Positions 47,053-56,410 of a DNA stretch of 64,000 bases are shown piece after piece. This DNA comes from PALSA-911 sp963743035. Lineage in GTDB: Bacteria; Pseudomonadota; Alphaproteobacteria; Acetobacterales; Acetobacteraceae. Within the stretch, counting starts at the first letter, position 1. Each line of letters opens with the position of its first letter. The notes beneath the pieces were generated by a model. The model had not been told where the DNA came from and did not search any database. It worked only from the letters and a program-made list of their open reading frames with translations. The stretch is from positions 147,059 through 211,058 of the forward strand of contig CAVUOB010000009.1 of NCBI GenBank assembly GCA_963743035.1. Reading direction: 5' to 3'. A program made the translations under genes and the position numbers.

Positions 47053-48453
47053 ATGAAAGACCTGAGCCGGACCTGGGACGTGCTGGTGGTGGGCGGCGGC
47101 AACGCCGCGCTCTGCGCCGCGATCACCGCGCGTGAGGCCGGCTGCAGCGTCCTGCTGCTGGAGCACGCGCCGAAGGCATTCCGTGGCGGCAACAGCCGCC
47201 ACACCCGAAATTTCCGCGCCATGCACGAAAAACCGACCTCCGTGCTGACCGATGCCTATCTGGAAGAGGAATACTGGGACGACCTCAAGCGCGTGACCGG
47301 CGGCAACACCGACGAGGCATTGGCGCGCATGACCATCCGTGCCTCCGCCGGGGTCACCGCCTGGATGCAGGCCAGCGGCGTGCGATTCCAGCCATCGCTG
47401 ACCGGCACGCTGAGCCTGTCGCGCACCAATGCGTTCTTCCTCGGCGGCGGCAAGGCGCTGGTAAATGCCTATTACCTGACCGCCGAACGGCTGGGGGTGA
47501 CGATCCTGTACGACACCGAGGTGATCGCCCTGAAGATGGAGGACGGCTTCTGCCGCTCCGCCGATATCACCTATCGCGGCTTCCCGGAGACGGTTCGCGC
47601 CAAGGTCGTGGTGGCGGCCTCCGGCGGGTTCCAGGGCAATCTGGACTGGATGCGCGAATACTGGGGCGACGCGGTGGATAATTTCGTCATCCGCGGCACG
47701 CCCTATGCCAAGGGCAAGGTGCTGAAAAGCCTGCTGAGCCAGGGCGTGGCGCAGGTCGGCGACCCCACGCAGTTCCACGCCGTCGCGCTCGATGCCCGCG
47801 CGCCGCAATTCGACGGCGGCATCGCCACAAGGCTGGATAGCGTGCCGTTCAGCATCGTGGTCAACCGCGACGGCGACCGCTTCTATGACGAGGGCGAGGA
47901 TTTCTGGCCCAAGCGCTACGCGATCTGGGGACGGCTGATCGCGCAGCAACCGGACCAGATCGCCTATTCGATCTTCGACCAGAAATGCGTCGAGATGTTC
48001 ATGCCCTCGATCTATCCGGCGAAGAAGGCGAACACGATCCGCGAACTGGCCGTGCAGCTCGGCATCGCCGACCCCGCCAGAGTGGAAGCGACCGTGGCGC
48101 AATACAATGCCGCGGTGCGTGCCGGCAGCTTCGATCCCGGCAAGCTCGATGATTGCGTCACCGAGGGGATCACGCCGCCGAAGACGCATTGGGCGCGGCC
48201 GATCGATGTCGGTCCGTTCTACGGCTATCCGCTCCGCCCCGGCATCACCTTCACCTATCTCGGCGTGCGCGTGAACGAGCGCGCGCAGGTGCTGATGGAG
48301 GATGGGCGACCGGCCGGCAATCTGTTTGCATCGGGGGAAATCATGGCCGGCAATATTCTGGGCCGCGGCTATCTTGCCGGGTTCGGCATGACGATCGGCA
48401 CCGTCTTCGGCCGGATCGCGGGACAGGAGGCGGCGAAGAATGCCCGCAACTAG
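47053..48453 (+). CDS. tcuA: FAD-dependent tricarballylate dehydrogenase-like protein TcuA
   Basis: 466 residues from ATG 47053 with GGGAG upstream. FAD Rossmann start VLVVGGGNAALCAAITAREAG, GGNSRHTRNFRAMH, and the C-terminal FAD motif GEIMAGNILGRGYLAG-GFGMTIG, as in the FAD-binding fumarate reductase/succinate dehydrogenase flavoprotein group. TcuA oxidises tricarballylate to cis-aconitate. tcuB overlaps its 3' end. Confidence 0.9.
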   Translation: MKDLSRTWDVLVVGGGNAALCAAITAREAGCSVLLLEHAPKAFRGGNSRHTRNFRAMHEKPTSVLTDAYLEEEYWDDLKRVTGGNTDEALARMTIRASAGVTAWMQASGVRFQPSLTGTLSLSRTNAFFLGGGKALVNAYYLTAERLGVTILYDTEVIALKMEDGFCRSADITYRGFPETVRAKVVVAASGGFQGNLDWMREYWGDAVDNFVIRGTPYAKGKVLKSLLSQGVAQVGDPTQFHAVALDARAPQFDGGIATRLDSVPFSIVVNRDGDRFYDEGEDFWPKRYAIWGRLIAQQPDQIAYSIFDQKCVEMFMPSIYPAKKANTIRELAVQLGIADPARVEATVAQYNAAVRAGSFDPGKLDDCVTEGITPPKTHWARPIDVGPFYGYPLRPGITFTYLGVRVNERAQVLMEDGRPAGNLFASGEIMAGNILGRGYLAGFGMTIGTVFGRIAGQEAAKNARN

Positions 48454-49576
48454 CATGGCCGAGGCGCCTTCCGTCACGCAGCAGGAAGCCCTGGGCGATG
48501 CGCGCCATTTCATGGAGATCTGCAATGGCTGCCGCTATTGCGAGGGCTTCTGCGCGGTGTTTCCGGCCATGGAGCTGCGGCGCGAATTCGCCGATGCCGA
48601 TCTGAACTACCTCGCCAATCTCTGCCACAATTGCCAGGGCTGCTTCTACGCCTGCCAGTACGCGCCGCCGCATCCGTTCGGCGTCAACGTGCCGCAGGCC
48701 TTCGCGCAGGTGCGGGCGGAGAGCTACGCGCAGTATGCCTGGCCGCGGCCGCTGGCCCGGCTGTTCCAGAACAACGGCCTGATCGTTTCACTCGCCACCG
48801 CCGCCGGGCTGGTGCTGGTGCTGCTGCTGTCGATGCTGTTCCGCCCGACGCAGATGCTGACCACCTGGCCGGTGGAGCCCGGCGCGTTCTACGCGGTCAT
48901 TCCGTTTCCGGTGATGATGGGCATGGGCCTGCTGAGCTTCGGCTTCGCGCTGGTCGCGATGTTCATGGGCGCGCGCAATTTCTGGCGCGATGCCGGCACC
49001 ACCGGCGTCGCCACCCGCGCCATCGGCGAGGCGCTGTGGGATATCCTGACCCTGAAGAATCTCGGCGGCGGCGGCGATGGCTGCAACGACCGCGACGAGA
49101 GTTTTTCCATGACGCGGCGCTATCTGCATCATTTCATGTTCTACGGCTTCATGCTGTGCTTCGCCGCCACCTGCACGGGCACGATCTACCATCATTTCCT
49201 GGGATGGGAGGCACCGTACCCGCTGCTGAGCCTGCCGGTGGTACTGGGCACGCTGGGCGGGATCGGCCTACTGATCGGCACCGGCGGCCTGTTCGCAATG
49301 AAACTGAAGCGGGATCCGGTGCCCGCGGCGGAAAGATTGCTGGGCATGGATGTGGCGATGCTGGTGCTGCTGGCGCTGGCCGCGCTGACCGGCCTAGTGC
49401 TGCTCGCCCTGCGCTCCACCGGCGCCATGGGCATCGCGCTGGCGGTGCATCTGGGCGTGATCCTGGCGCTGTTCCTGGTGCTGCCGTACAGCAAGATGGT
49501 GCACGGCGTGTACCGCGGCGCGGCGCTGCTGCGCTATGCGGTAGAGCGGACCGGCAAGCCGCTCGGCACGGAATGA
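48440..49576 (+). CDS. tcuB: Tricarballylate utilization protein TcuB (CitB-like)
   Basis: 378 residues. Two ferredoxin-like clusters: CNGCRYCEGFC and CHNCQGCFYAC, then six or so membrane helices. TcuB re-oxidises the FADH2 of TcuA and passes electrons to the quinone pool. It overlaps tcuA by 14 bases. Confidence 0.9.
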   Translation: MPATSMAEAPSVTQQEALGDARHFMEICNGCRYCEGFCAVFPAMELRREFADADLNYLANLCHNCQGCFYACQYAPPHPFGVNVPQAFAQVRAESYAQYAWPRPLARLFQNNGLIVSLATAAGLVLVLLLSMLFRPTQMLTTWPVEPGAFYAVIPFPVMMGMGLLSFGFALVAMFMGARNFWRDAGTTGVATRAIGEALWDILTLKNLGGGGDGCNDRDESFSMTRRYLHHFMFYGFMLCFAATCTGTIYHHFLGWEAPYPLLSLPVVLGTLGGIGLLIGTGGLFAMKLKRDPVPAAERLLGMDVAMLVLLALAALTGLVLLALRSTGAMGIALAVHLGVILALFLVLPYSKMVHGVYRGAALLRYAVERTGKPLGTE

Positions 49577-49610
49577 TCCAGACCGGCGGGGCCGCCGCCC
49601 GCCGGTCGCG

Positions 49611-50549
49611 TCAGTCCTCCGCCTCCAGCTTCACGCGGGCTTCGGCGAGGCGCTTGCGTTCTTCCGGGCTGGGCTCGGGAAATTTCAGGTCGAGCCGGCT
49701 CAGGGCGTCGTTCATCGCGGCGACGACGACCAGCCGGGTGAACCATTTGTTGTCCGCCGGCACGACGTACCAGGGGGCATGCGGGCTGGCGGTGGCGCGG
49801 ATCGCCTCCTCAAAGCAACGATGATACTCGTCCCAGTAGCCGCGTTCGTTGATGTCGCCGGAATTGAACTTCCAGTTCTTTTCCACCTGGTCGAGCCGGT
49901 CGAGGAAGCGGCGCTTCTGTTCCTCCTTGGACAAATGCAGGAAGAATTTCAGGATCACTATGCCCTGGCGTGCCAGATACAATTCATGTGCGGCAATGGC
50001 TTCCAGGCGTTGCTTCCAGATGTCCTTGGACTGCACTTCCGCCGGCAGGTTCTGGGGCTTCAGCAGTTCGGGATGCACGCGCACAACGAGCACTTCCTCG
50101 TAGTAGCTGCGGTTGAAGATGCCGATCATGCCACGTGCTGGCAGCGCCTTGTTGGCCCGCCACAGGAAATCATGGTTCAGCTCTTCCGAGCCCGGCGCCT
50201 TGAACGAGGTGATCTGCACGCCCTGCGGGTTCACGCCGGACATGACATGCTTGATGGTGCCGTCCTTGCCCGCGGCATCGATGGCCTGCAGGACGCAAAG
50301 CATGGCCCACTCGTCCTGGGCGTAGAGCTTCTCCTGCTGATCGGACAGAAGCTGCACGCCATGCGCCAGCAGGGCGCTGGCGTCGCTCTTGTTGATCAGG
50401 TGCCCGCCGGTATCGCTGGGGTCGTAATCGCGAAGACGGAATTCCCTGCCGTCCTCGATCCGGTAGCGCGGGAGCAACTGGCGCACGGCCTTGCGTGCCA
50501 GATCGTGGTTGTCGGCGATGGCAGTGATGGCGGCTGTCGGCTTGGCCAT
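49611..50549 (-). CDS. Polyphosphate kinase 2 family protein
   Basis: 312 residues. P-loop segment LQAIDAAGKDGTIKHVMSGVNPQG, then the RSYYEEVLVVRVHP and KFFLHLSKEEQKRRFLDRLD lid elements of PPK2. It uses polyphosphate to phosphorylate nucleotides (AMP/ADP class not determined). Convergent with tcuB. Confidence 0.93.
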   Translation of the reverse strand: MAKPTAAITAIADNHDLARKAVRQLLPRYRIEDGREFRLRDYDPSDTGGHLINKSDASALLAHGVQLLSDQQEKLYAQDEWAMLCVLQAIDAAGKDGTIKHVMSGVNPQGVQITSFKAPGSEELNHDFLWRANKALPARGMIGIFNRSYYEEVLVVRVHPELLKPQNLPAEVQSKDIWKQRLEAIAAHELYLARQGIVILKFFLHLSKEEQKRRFLDRLDQVEKNWKFNSGDINERGYWDEYHRCFEEAIRATASPHAPWYVVPADNKWFTRLVVVAAMNDALSRLDLKFPEPSPEERKRLAEARVKLEAED

Positions 50550-50655
50550 GCCAGTCTCCTTGCGATGGATCTTCTTGTGACGGACAGACGGCTCCTTCCG
50601 TTCCTGACTTTGTAGGATGGAACGACGTAGGATGGAACAATCCCGGGCTGAAGCG

Positions 50656-51540
50656 TCAATCCGGGATCTGGAACTGCACCGATACCGGGCAGTGGTCCGA
50701 TAGCCGCTCCTTCCACTCCGGGCCCTTTTCCCGGTACATCGTCACCCGCAATGTCTCCGGCTGCATCCAGGCGCGGGCCGCACCGCCGGCGAGGATGTGG
50801 TCGATGAAGCCGCCTCCGCCCCAGCACGGGCTCGACAGGCCTTCGGTCGCGCGGGTGAGCGGCGCGGCCTGGCGCAGGGCGGCCAGAAGCTGGTCGCGCC
50901 CATCCATCCAGCGGTTGAAATCGCCGAGGATGACGAAGGGCACGCCCTCCTGCCGCCGCTGCGCGATCCAGCCCTGCAGGGCCGGGACCTGCTGGCGCAG
51001 TGTTTCGCAAGACGGCCGGGGGGAGCGGTTGAGCGGTTCCTCGCGGCAGCCGGTCTTCAGGTGCACGGCCAGGATACGCAGGAAGCCACCTTGCAGATGC
51101 AGCGTGATGTCGGCGCCGCTGCGCAGCGGATGGCGCGCCTGCGGGGCCGGCACCAGCGCCACCAGGTCGGGGTTTGCCGTGAAATCGATGCCGCGCCGCA
51201 CCACCAGGCCGACACGCTGCACGACGCGATCGTGCGTCATATGGATCGTGTAGCGATCCGGCGGGAAGATCCGGGCGGCGATCGCCGGGCCGTCCACCTC
51301 CTGGATCGCGATGACGTCGGCGGCCAGCCGTTCCGCGTAGCCGGCGAGCCGGTCGATGTCGTCCTCCCGTTTCGGCGCCACATCCTCGGGCAATGCCCGG
51401 TCGCCCGCTGGCCGGTCGGTGAGCCATTCCAGGTTCCAGGTCGCGAGCTTGAGCGTCGTCGCATACGCCGGAACTGGCGCGACCTGCAGCAAAACGACCA
51501 CGATAAGCGCAAGAAACGGGCGAATTCCGTTAAGCCCCAT
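50656..51540 (-). CDS. Secreted endonuclease/exonuclease/phosphatase family protein
   Basis: 294 residues with a signal peptide (ALIVVVLLQVAPVPAYA). EEP fold: ATWNLEWLTD, IAIQEVDG, HLKTGCREE, VILGDFNRW, RLSDHCPVSV. The final SDHCPV holds the catalytic His. A metal-dependent phosphodiesterase acting outside the cytoplasm; substrate unknown. Confidence 0.88.
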   Translation of the reverse strand: MGLNGIRPFLALIVVVLLQVAPVPAYATTLKLATWNLEWLTDRPAGDRALPEDVAPKREDDIDRLAGYAERLAADVIAIQEVDGPAIAARIFPPDRYTIHMTHDRVVQRVGLVVRRGIDFTANPDLVALVPAPQARHPLRSGADITLHLQGGFLRILAVHLKTGCREEPLNRSPRPSCETLRQQVPALQGWIAQRRQEGVPFVILGDFNRWMDGRDQLLAALRQAAPLTRATEGLSSPCWGGGGFIDHILAGGAARAWMQPETLRVTMYREKGPEWKERLSDHCPVSVQFQIPD

Positions 51541-51809
51541 GATTTTGTCCTGTTTTTGTGCTGATGACGGGTCAATTTTCTTGTTTGGCCCGATCGAAAA
51601 TGGCTAAATTGCTTCCAAGCGGGGCTGTCTGAACGGCGGTCACCTCGGCCCATGCCGGGACGGGGCCATGAGCATATTCGAGGGAACGGAAATCCAGGCG
51701 GGCAGAGGGCATGGCCGCGGCTGCAGCGTGGCGTGGCTATCGGGGCACGGCCAGCTTGCGCTGGACGGCTTTTCCGCACGGACCAGTCCGAACCGAGGAG
51801 ATCTCAGGC

Positions 51810-52244
51810 ATGCTCGACAAACCCATCGTCAATCTGTTTTCCCACATGAAGCCGGAGGACCTGAAGCTGGCGGGCGATGGCCTGCGCGACTTCTTCCTCT
51901 ACCGCGATCTCGGCATCGCTGCCGCGACCGGCGGGCGGGTGATCGCCCATCTGGTCACCGCCAACAGCGCCCCGACCGAGGGCACCGGATGGCATTACCA
52001 CGAGGCCGATTTCCATATCGTGCTGATGCTGAAGGGCTGGGCGAAATTCATGTACGAGGACAAGGACACGCTGGTGTCCGCCGGTGACTGCGTGCACCAG
52101 CGGCCGGGCATTGTGCATTACCTGTACGACTACTCGCCGGACATGGAATATCTCGAAGTCGTCGGCCCGGCCGATTTCGGCACGGTGGAGGTCGAGAAAG
52201 GCCCCGCCCCCGTCCCCGCGCCAAAGCCCTGGCCGGCTGCCTGA
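51810..52244 (+). CDS. Cupin domain protein
   Basis: 144 residues from ATG 51810 with GAGGAG upstream; the frame back to 51711 has no support. Single cupin barrel with metal ligands H62 and H64 in GWHYHEADFH, and H103 in GIVHYL. Likely binds a metal; enzyme or sensor role unknown. Confidence 0.82.
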   Translation: MLDKPIVNLFSHMKPEDLKLAGDGLRDFFLYRDLGIAAATGGRVIAHLVTANSAPTEGTGWHYHEADFHIVLMLKGWAKFMYEDKDTLVSAGDCVHQRPGIVHYLYDYSPDMEYLEVVGPADFGTVEVEKGPAPVPAPKPWPAA

Positions 52245-52260
52245 TCGGCTCACCCGCGGG

Positions 52261-53520
52261 TTACAGCAGCACCGGATGCAGCTCGGGTTCGGGCGATGAC
52301 GCCGGGACCCGATCCGTGCGCCCGGGTTCGAGCATCCGCGCCCCGCAGCGCAGCAGGAAGTCGGCGATGGCGTCGAATTCCGCCGGTTTGCGGGTGATGT
52401 CCTCGGCATCGCCCGCCGGCACCCAGATCACCGTCTCGTAGCGCGCCCGGGTCAGCAACACGCGATAGGTGTTGATCTGGAACGCGATCGCGGCTTCCCC
52501 GCGCGGCTCCTGCCAGCGCGTGCCGACGAACGACCGCGCGCGCCAGTCGCTCCGTCCCGCCACGCGGATGAGATCGTTGCCCCAGCACAAGCCGACATGG
52601 TCGAGTTCCAGCCCCTGGCAGGCGAACTGGGTGGCCGGTAGTTCCAGCGCATCGGAGGCGCGCACATCCGGCCAGCGATCCAGGAACCAGCCGGCGACCG
52701 CATTGGCGTCCATATGCGGAAAATTCGGTGAGATGCCGTCGGCGCGGAGCCGGCGGGCGCCGGCGCTGCATACCAGCCCGGCACGCCGCGTGCCGCGCGC
52801 AAGCGCCCGCAGCGCCGCCCGCATCGCCGGCAGGGAGCGCGTCAGCAGGAACGGCACGCCGCCGGCAGCCGCCGCGATCGCGGCCGCCCGCGCGGCATCG
52901 CCGTGCAGCACCGCGTCCACCCAGGGCGACGCGGCGGCAGAGCGGATGGAGCGCACGGGCACGTCCAGATGCAGCGCCGGATGGGTGGTGAGCCCTGGCG
53001 GCGCGGCGTCGAACAGGCGCTGGCGCGGATCCGTCGCCGTCAGCACGGCCGGCGGCGCCTGCACCTGCCATTGCGGCCGCGCCGCCAGGGCTTCGCCCCA
53101 GGCCGCGAGGCCGGCTTCGCCGGTATTGATCTCCTGCCCATTGCCGACCAGGGCGATGATCGCCGCCCAGTCGCGGTGCCGGTACATGATGTCAAGAAAC
53201 AAGGCCGCCTCGCTCTCGGCCAGGTCGAATTTCCGCCGTCCATAGGCGGCATCCCAGGCGCGCTGCGCCTCGTCGAACACGATGACGTGTTCATGCGGCG
53301 GCAGATCGCGGGCCAGGTTGTCGCGCAGGAATCCCATCAGCGGCTGGATGGCGCTTTCGGTCTCCTGCCGCGCCAGGCGGATGTTGCGCCCCTGATCGCG
53401 GGCGTCGCGGGCCAGGGCTTCGCGCATGACATGCACCAGCGGCAGATTGCCGGTCAGGAAGGCCGCGCCATCGTTGGCGCCGAACACCGCGTTCAGGCCG
53501 CAAAGCGTCTTGCCGGCACC
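52261..53520 (-). pseudogene. DUF2075 DNA/RNA helicase-like protein, truncated at the P-loop
   Basis: The frame carries the C-terminal ~420 residues of a DUF2075/Schlafen-group helicase: VIVFDEAQRAWD (Walker B), ACQGLELDHVGLCWG, YRVLLTRARYETVIW, ending with the standard tail. Upstream, the frame reaches GAGKTLCGLNAVFG, the Walker A, near 53505; before that it turns into sequence (LVFGLPTVRPVRENGS) that does not match the family. Normal members have ~200-250 more N-terminal residues. Hence the gene was broken at its ATP-binding site, coincident with the left edge of the recombinase element. Confidence 0.8.
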
Positions 53521-53803
53521 GGAGCCGTTTTCGCGGACCGGGCGGACCGTAGGAAGGCCGAAGACCAGCCTCCGCTTAGGTTTGGGGCGGGCAGGTCGCT
53601 TCCTATGCGTTAGGAAGGCCGGAGCATCGCACCCCGTGCCAGCAACGTCGACTGCCCGCCTCTGAGGCGTACGCAGCCGTCCTTCGTTGCTGCACCGTCA
53701 GGCACAGCGGCCGCATAGCATTCGGATCTTGGCCATCGCGACCACCACCGAGCCATCCCGGGACGAACCGATGGGCGACCTCGACCGCTGCCGCGGGCGA
53801 GCC

Positions 53804-53831
53804 GCGATCCGCGATCCGCGATCCGCGATCC
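53804..53831. repeat. Tandem repeat of GCGATCC, four units
   Basis: Four exact copies of the 7-bp unit GCGATCC, followed by GCG (53832-53834). It lies just before the purine-rich region. Confidence 0.9.
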
Positions 53832-53860
53832 GCGTTTCCTGGAAACGCCCCGGATCAAAG

Positions 53861-54100
53861 AACCAAGGAAGCTTGCGAAGGATTCAAGGAATTCGCAAGG
53901 AAAACAGGAAGACATCAGGGACACAAGGAAAACGAAAACCCCTCGGGCCAAATGACCAAGGAAACCTTCAAAAGATTCCAGAGATTCTCACGGAAAACAA
54001 GAAGAACATCAGGAACCTTAGAAAAACCGAATCCCCTAGTAAAGACTTCACGAAACTCGCAAGAAGAATAAAAAGACATTGAGAACCTAAGGAAAAATAG
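53861..54100 (+). repeat. Purine-rich, low-GC diverged tandem repeats (~94-bp period)
   Basis: The plus strand is A/G-rich with low GC. Two units of about 94 bases align: AACCAAGGAA (53861) with GACCAAGGAA (53954), and ACATCAGG (53912) with ACATCAGG (54006). A third, shorter and more diverged copy (ACATTGAG, 54076) follows. The composition differs sharply from the rest of the window. Role unknown; could be a transcript, a binding region, or a remnant of unrelated DNA. Confidence 0.7.
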
Positions 54101-54241
54101 GACTGTTGACAACGGCGGCAACCTAAACAAGTGCCCGCTGGCAACAATTATCATATGTACGTGTAGTTAGTGATTTCTATATTGAATGTTAGTTGTAGCT
54201 ATGCTGCAATGAATACCGTGTAGTGGTTGGGAGGTGGTTGC

Positions 54242-56410
54242 ATGACCCGCTTAACACGGCGGATCGAGGCGGCGCTGCGGGCCAAGGAACCCACGGCCGA
54301 GGCTCTTGCCAGCGATGATTCGGTGCCTGCTCCGGGCAACAATCGCTCGCGTCACCCGGCAGACACGCGTCGGTCTGGCGGCACCAACCGGGCCATCGCT
54401 TCCGGCACCCTTGGAACGCGACGAGCGGGGAGGCCTGAACGTCCCGTCGCACGCCGCATTCCCTCGTGGGAAGAACTCTCGGCTGCTGTCGGTCAGGGCC
54501 TAGTGGACGACCTTCAACGCGCCCTGGCGTCGTTTCCAGGTGCCAAACCGCTCGATGCAAGCCGCGCAACCCGGCGCTTCTTTCTGACCCTGGCAGAAAG
54601 AAGGCACTCCTCGGACAGGTCCCTACTCAAGTCGCTCCAGGCAAGCTCGTCCGGCCAGACCATCGACATCGGCCCGGTGCTGGCCGCCTTAATCGCCGCG
54701 TTCGAGGAGTGGATGGCTGGCGCGGTACACAGCGGTGCCTTACGCGCGACAACGATGGAAGGCTATGCCGCTGCCTTGGCCCACACCCTGGAGCGGCTTG
54801 GCACTCTCCCGGATCGTTCGTACCCCAAATTCACTCGTCGCGAGGTGAGAATCCCAGGCGGAGAAGGGGAAGCCCGTTCACTCGGCTCGCTTGATTGGCC
54901 TGAGTTCGAGGGCCGGAGCACGACCGTGCGCGAAAGGCTGGGCCTCGACACCGTGCGCGGGCTCGCATTTGAGGCGTTCGCTCGATACGAGGCTCTCTTC
55001 CGGTTCGGGCAGGAGACCCTGACACGGGACGATCCTCCCGAGGGGGTCGATGCCGACGCCTGGAGGATGGTGAAGCGCCTCCTTGAGGAGGAGCACGCGT
55101 CGTGGCTCGGGCGCGGCCACTCGCTATTCCACCCGTCGGCACCGAAGACGGCCCGAAGGCTCGAAATCATGCCGACGCTCGCCAGCAGGGACGTCTGGCT
55201 CCGCGCGGGGGTGCCGAGCGAACTTTCCTCGCAACTTTTCCCGCAGCGGAAGAACCAGGGACGTTACCGGTTCCTCGGCTGGCTTTGCTCGGCGTGCCTG
55301 GGGCCGACGAGGTTAGCCACGATCGCCATGCAGACGATTTTGTGCTGCGACACTGGGTGGAACAAGCAGCCCATCGTCGATTTGCACCGCGAGCCCTTCC
55401 TCCTGAGGACCGACAATGAGGTCGGGATCGCCACATCGGCTTTTGTCTATTCCTTCAAGAGTCGAGTCGAGCACGACGTCTTCGCGCACCTCGAACGGGG
55501 TGAGAAAGTAGCGGGCCTCTTGAAGGAGAGGGTGCTCGCGGACTGGCGGGCCACCGTTTCCGACTTCGATCCGACCGCGACCGGGGACGGCTATGCGCTG
55601 CTTCGCATCGCCGAAACGGCGGAGGTGCTTGACGCCATAGAACGGTACCCAGCGATGACAGAAGCTGCTCGGCTGTTCAATGGGGCAGCCCAGTTCGAGA
55701 TGGACTTTTTCTTCCACATCTCGGCGCCGAATGGCTTCACGAGGGAACGCACACCCTTCGTCTCCGAACTTTTCGAGCACGCGAACGCAGCGCGCGAGGG
55801 CGTTTCGTTTCAGGCGATCCGTCGGACATTCCTTGTCCTCAAGCTCGGGGAGGTTGGATCCGCCTCGGGGGTCGTTCCGTTCGCTGCCCATCGGGGCAGC
55901 GGCACCGTTTTGGGTCACTACCTGAACACGGAGGAAGTCAAACGCGAGTTCGACCAGTCCATACGGTTCTTCCAGAACTGCTGCCAAGCGCTGATCGTCG
56001 GCCGCAACCCGAGAGCATCAATCATCCTTTGCTTAGACCCAGCCAATCTCGACTGGTTCACCTATCTGGCCAAGACCTCCGGTCTGGCCGCGGCGCTCGG
56101 CGTTCAGCAAGTTGCACCTGGGAAACGGGTCGGCGGCTCCCTTTGCTTCAGCCCCACGGACCGAAATCTAATGGACCTCTATCTCGCTCGGCTGGCGCTG
56201 AAAAACGCAAGGAGGCGCATCGGCCTTCAGCGATGGAGGGTGCAAGGGCTTCCGTTGCTCGCCGCGTCGCAGGCAATGGGACGGGTCGTCCTCGAAAAGG
56301 GACTGGCTCCAGCTTACAGAGCTGCAGCGCGACGTGGCCTCGCTGCCTTGGCAGCGGGTAGGGCAGGTACTCCCGCCCGTACTGATCATCTGAAGGAGGA
56401 AGCATCATGA
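54242..56410 (+). CDS. Large tyrosine-recombinase-like protein 1 of the element
   Basis: 722 residues from ATG 54242 (GGGAGG upstream). The C-terminal half has the layout of a phage-integrase catalytic domain: TILCCDTGWNKQPIVDL at the box I position, FQAIRRTFLVLKLGEV at the HxxR position, and AAHRGSGTVLGHYLNTEEV with the His...Tyr pattern. The box I arginine and the first His of HxxR are not evident, so it may be a structural or regulatory partner of the other recombinases. The N-terminal ~70 residues are basic and low-complexity. Its stop overlaps the next start (ATGA). Confidence 0.7.
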   Translation: MTRLTRRIEAALRAKEPTAEALASDDSVPAPGNNRSRHPADTRRSGGTNRAIASGTLGTRRAGRPERPVARRIPSWEELSAAVGQGLVDDLQRALASFPGAKPLDASRATRRFFLTLAERRHSSDRSLLKSLQASSSGQTIDIGPVLAALIAAFEEWMAGAVHSGALRATTMEGYAAALAHTLERLGTLPDRSYPKFTRREVRIPGGEGEARSLGSLDWPEFEGRSTTVRERLGLDTVRGLAFEAFARYEALFRFGQETLTRDDPPEGVDADAWRMVKRLLEEEHASWLGRGHSLFHPSAPKTARRLEIMPTLASRDVWLRAGVPSELSSQLFPQRKNQGRYRFLGWLCSACLGPTRLATIAMQTILCCDTGWNKQPIVDLHREPFLLRTDNEVGIATSAFVYSFKSRVEHDVFAHLERGEKVAGLLKERVLADWRATVSDFDPTATGDGYALLRIAETAEVLDAIERYPAMTEAARLFNGAAQFEMDFFFHISAPNGFTRERTPFVSELFEHANAAREGVSFQAIRRTFLVLKLGEVGSASGVVPFAAHRGSGTVLGHYLNTEEVKREFDQSIRFFQNCCQALIVGRNPRASIILCLDPANLDWFTYLAKTSGLAAALGVQQVAPGKRVGGSLCFSPTDRNLMDLYLARLALKNARRRIGLQRWRVQGLPLLAASQAMGRVVLEKGLAPAYRAAARRGLAALAAGRAGTPARTDHLKEEAS

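Larger units (their letters stand above)
53521..54241. other. Left flank of the recombinase element, no confident gene
   Basis: 721 bases between the helicase remnant and the first recombinase. It contains a hairpin (CTTCCTA-TGCGT-TAGGAAG, 53599-53617), two copies of TAGGAAGGCCG (53550 and 53611), a 7-bp tandem repeat (53804-53831), and the purine-rich repeats at 53861-54100. Open frames here look like side-effects of composition. From 54100 to 54241 the sequence is AT-richer and likely holds the promoter of the first recombinase; I see no confident -35/-10 pair. Confidence 0.6.

Noticed and set aside
45723..47222. Single 499-codon frame for the ThDP enzyme
   Set aside because: It joins the beta subunit to antisense-like sequence. 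The alpha subunit is in a different frame, and both subunits have their own starts overlapping by four bases.
53687..54082. 131-residue open frame across the purine-rich region
   Set aside because: The translation is charged and low-complexity, follows the DNA repeats, and overlaps open frames on the other strand. No ribosome site precedes it.
53804..54100. CRISPR-like array
   Set aside because: The 7-bp and ~94-bp repeats are contiguous and diverged, without regular unique spacers, and no cas genes are in the window.
54100..54241. TTGACA at 54106 as promoter of recombinase 1
   Set aside because: No acceptable -10 lies 15-19 bases downstream, and TATATT at 54178 has no matching -35.
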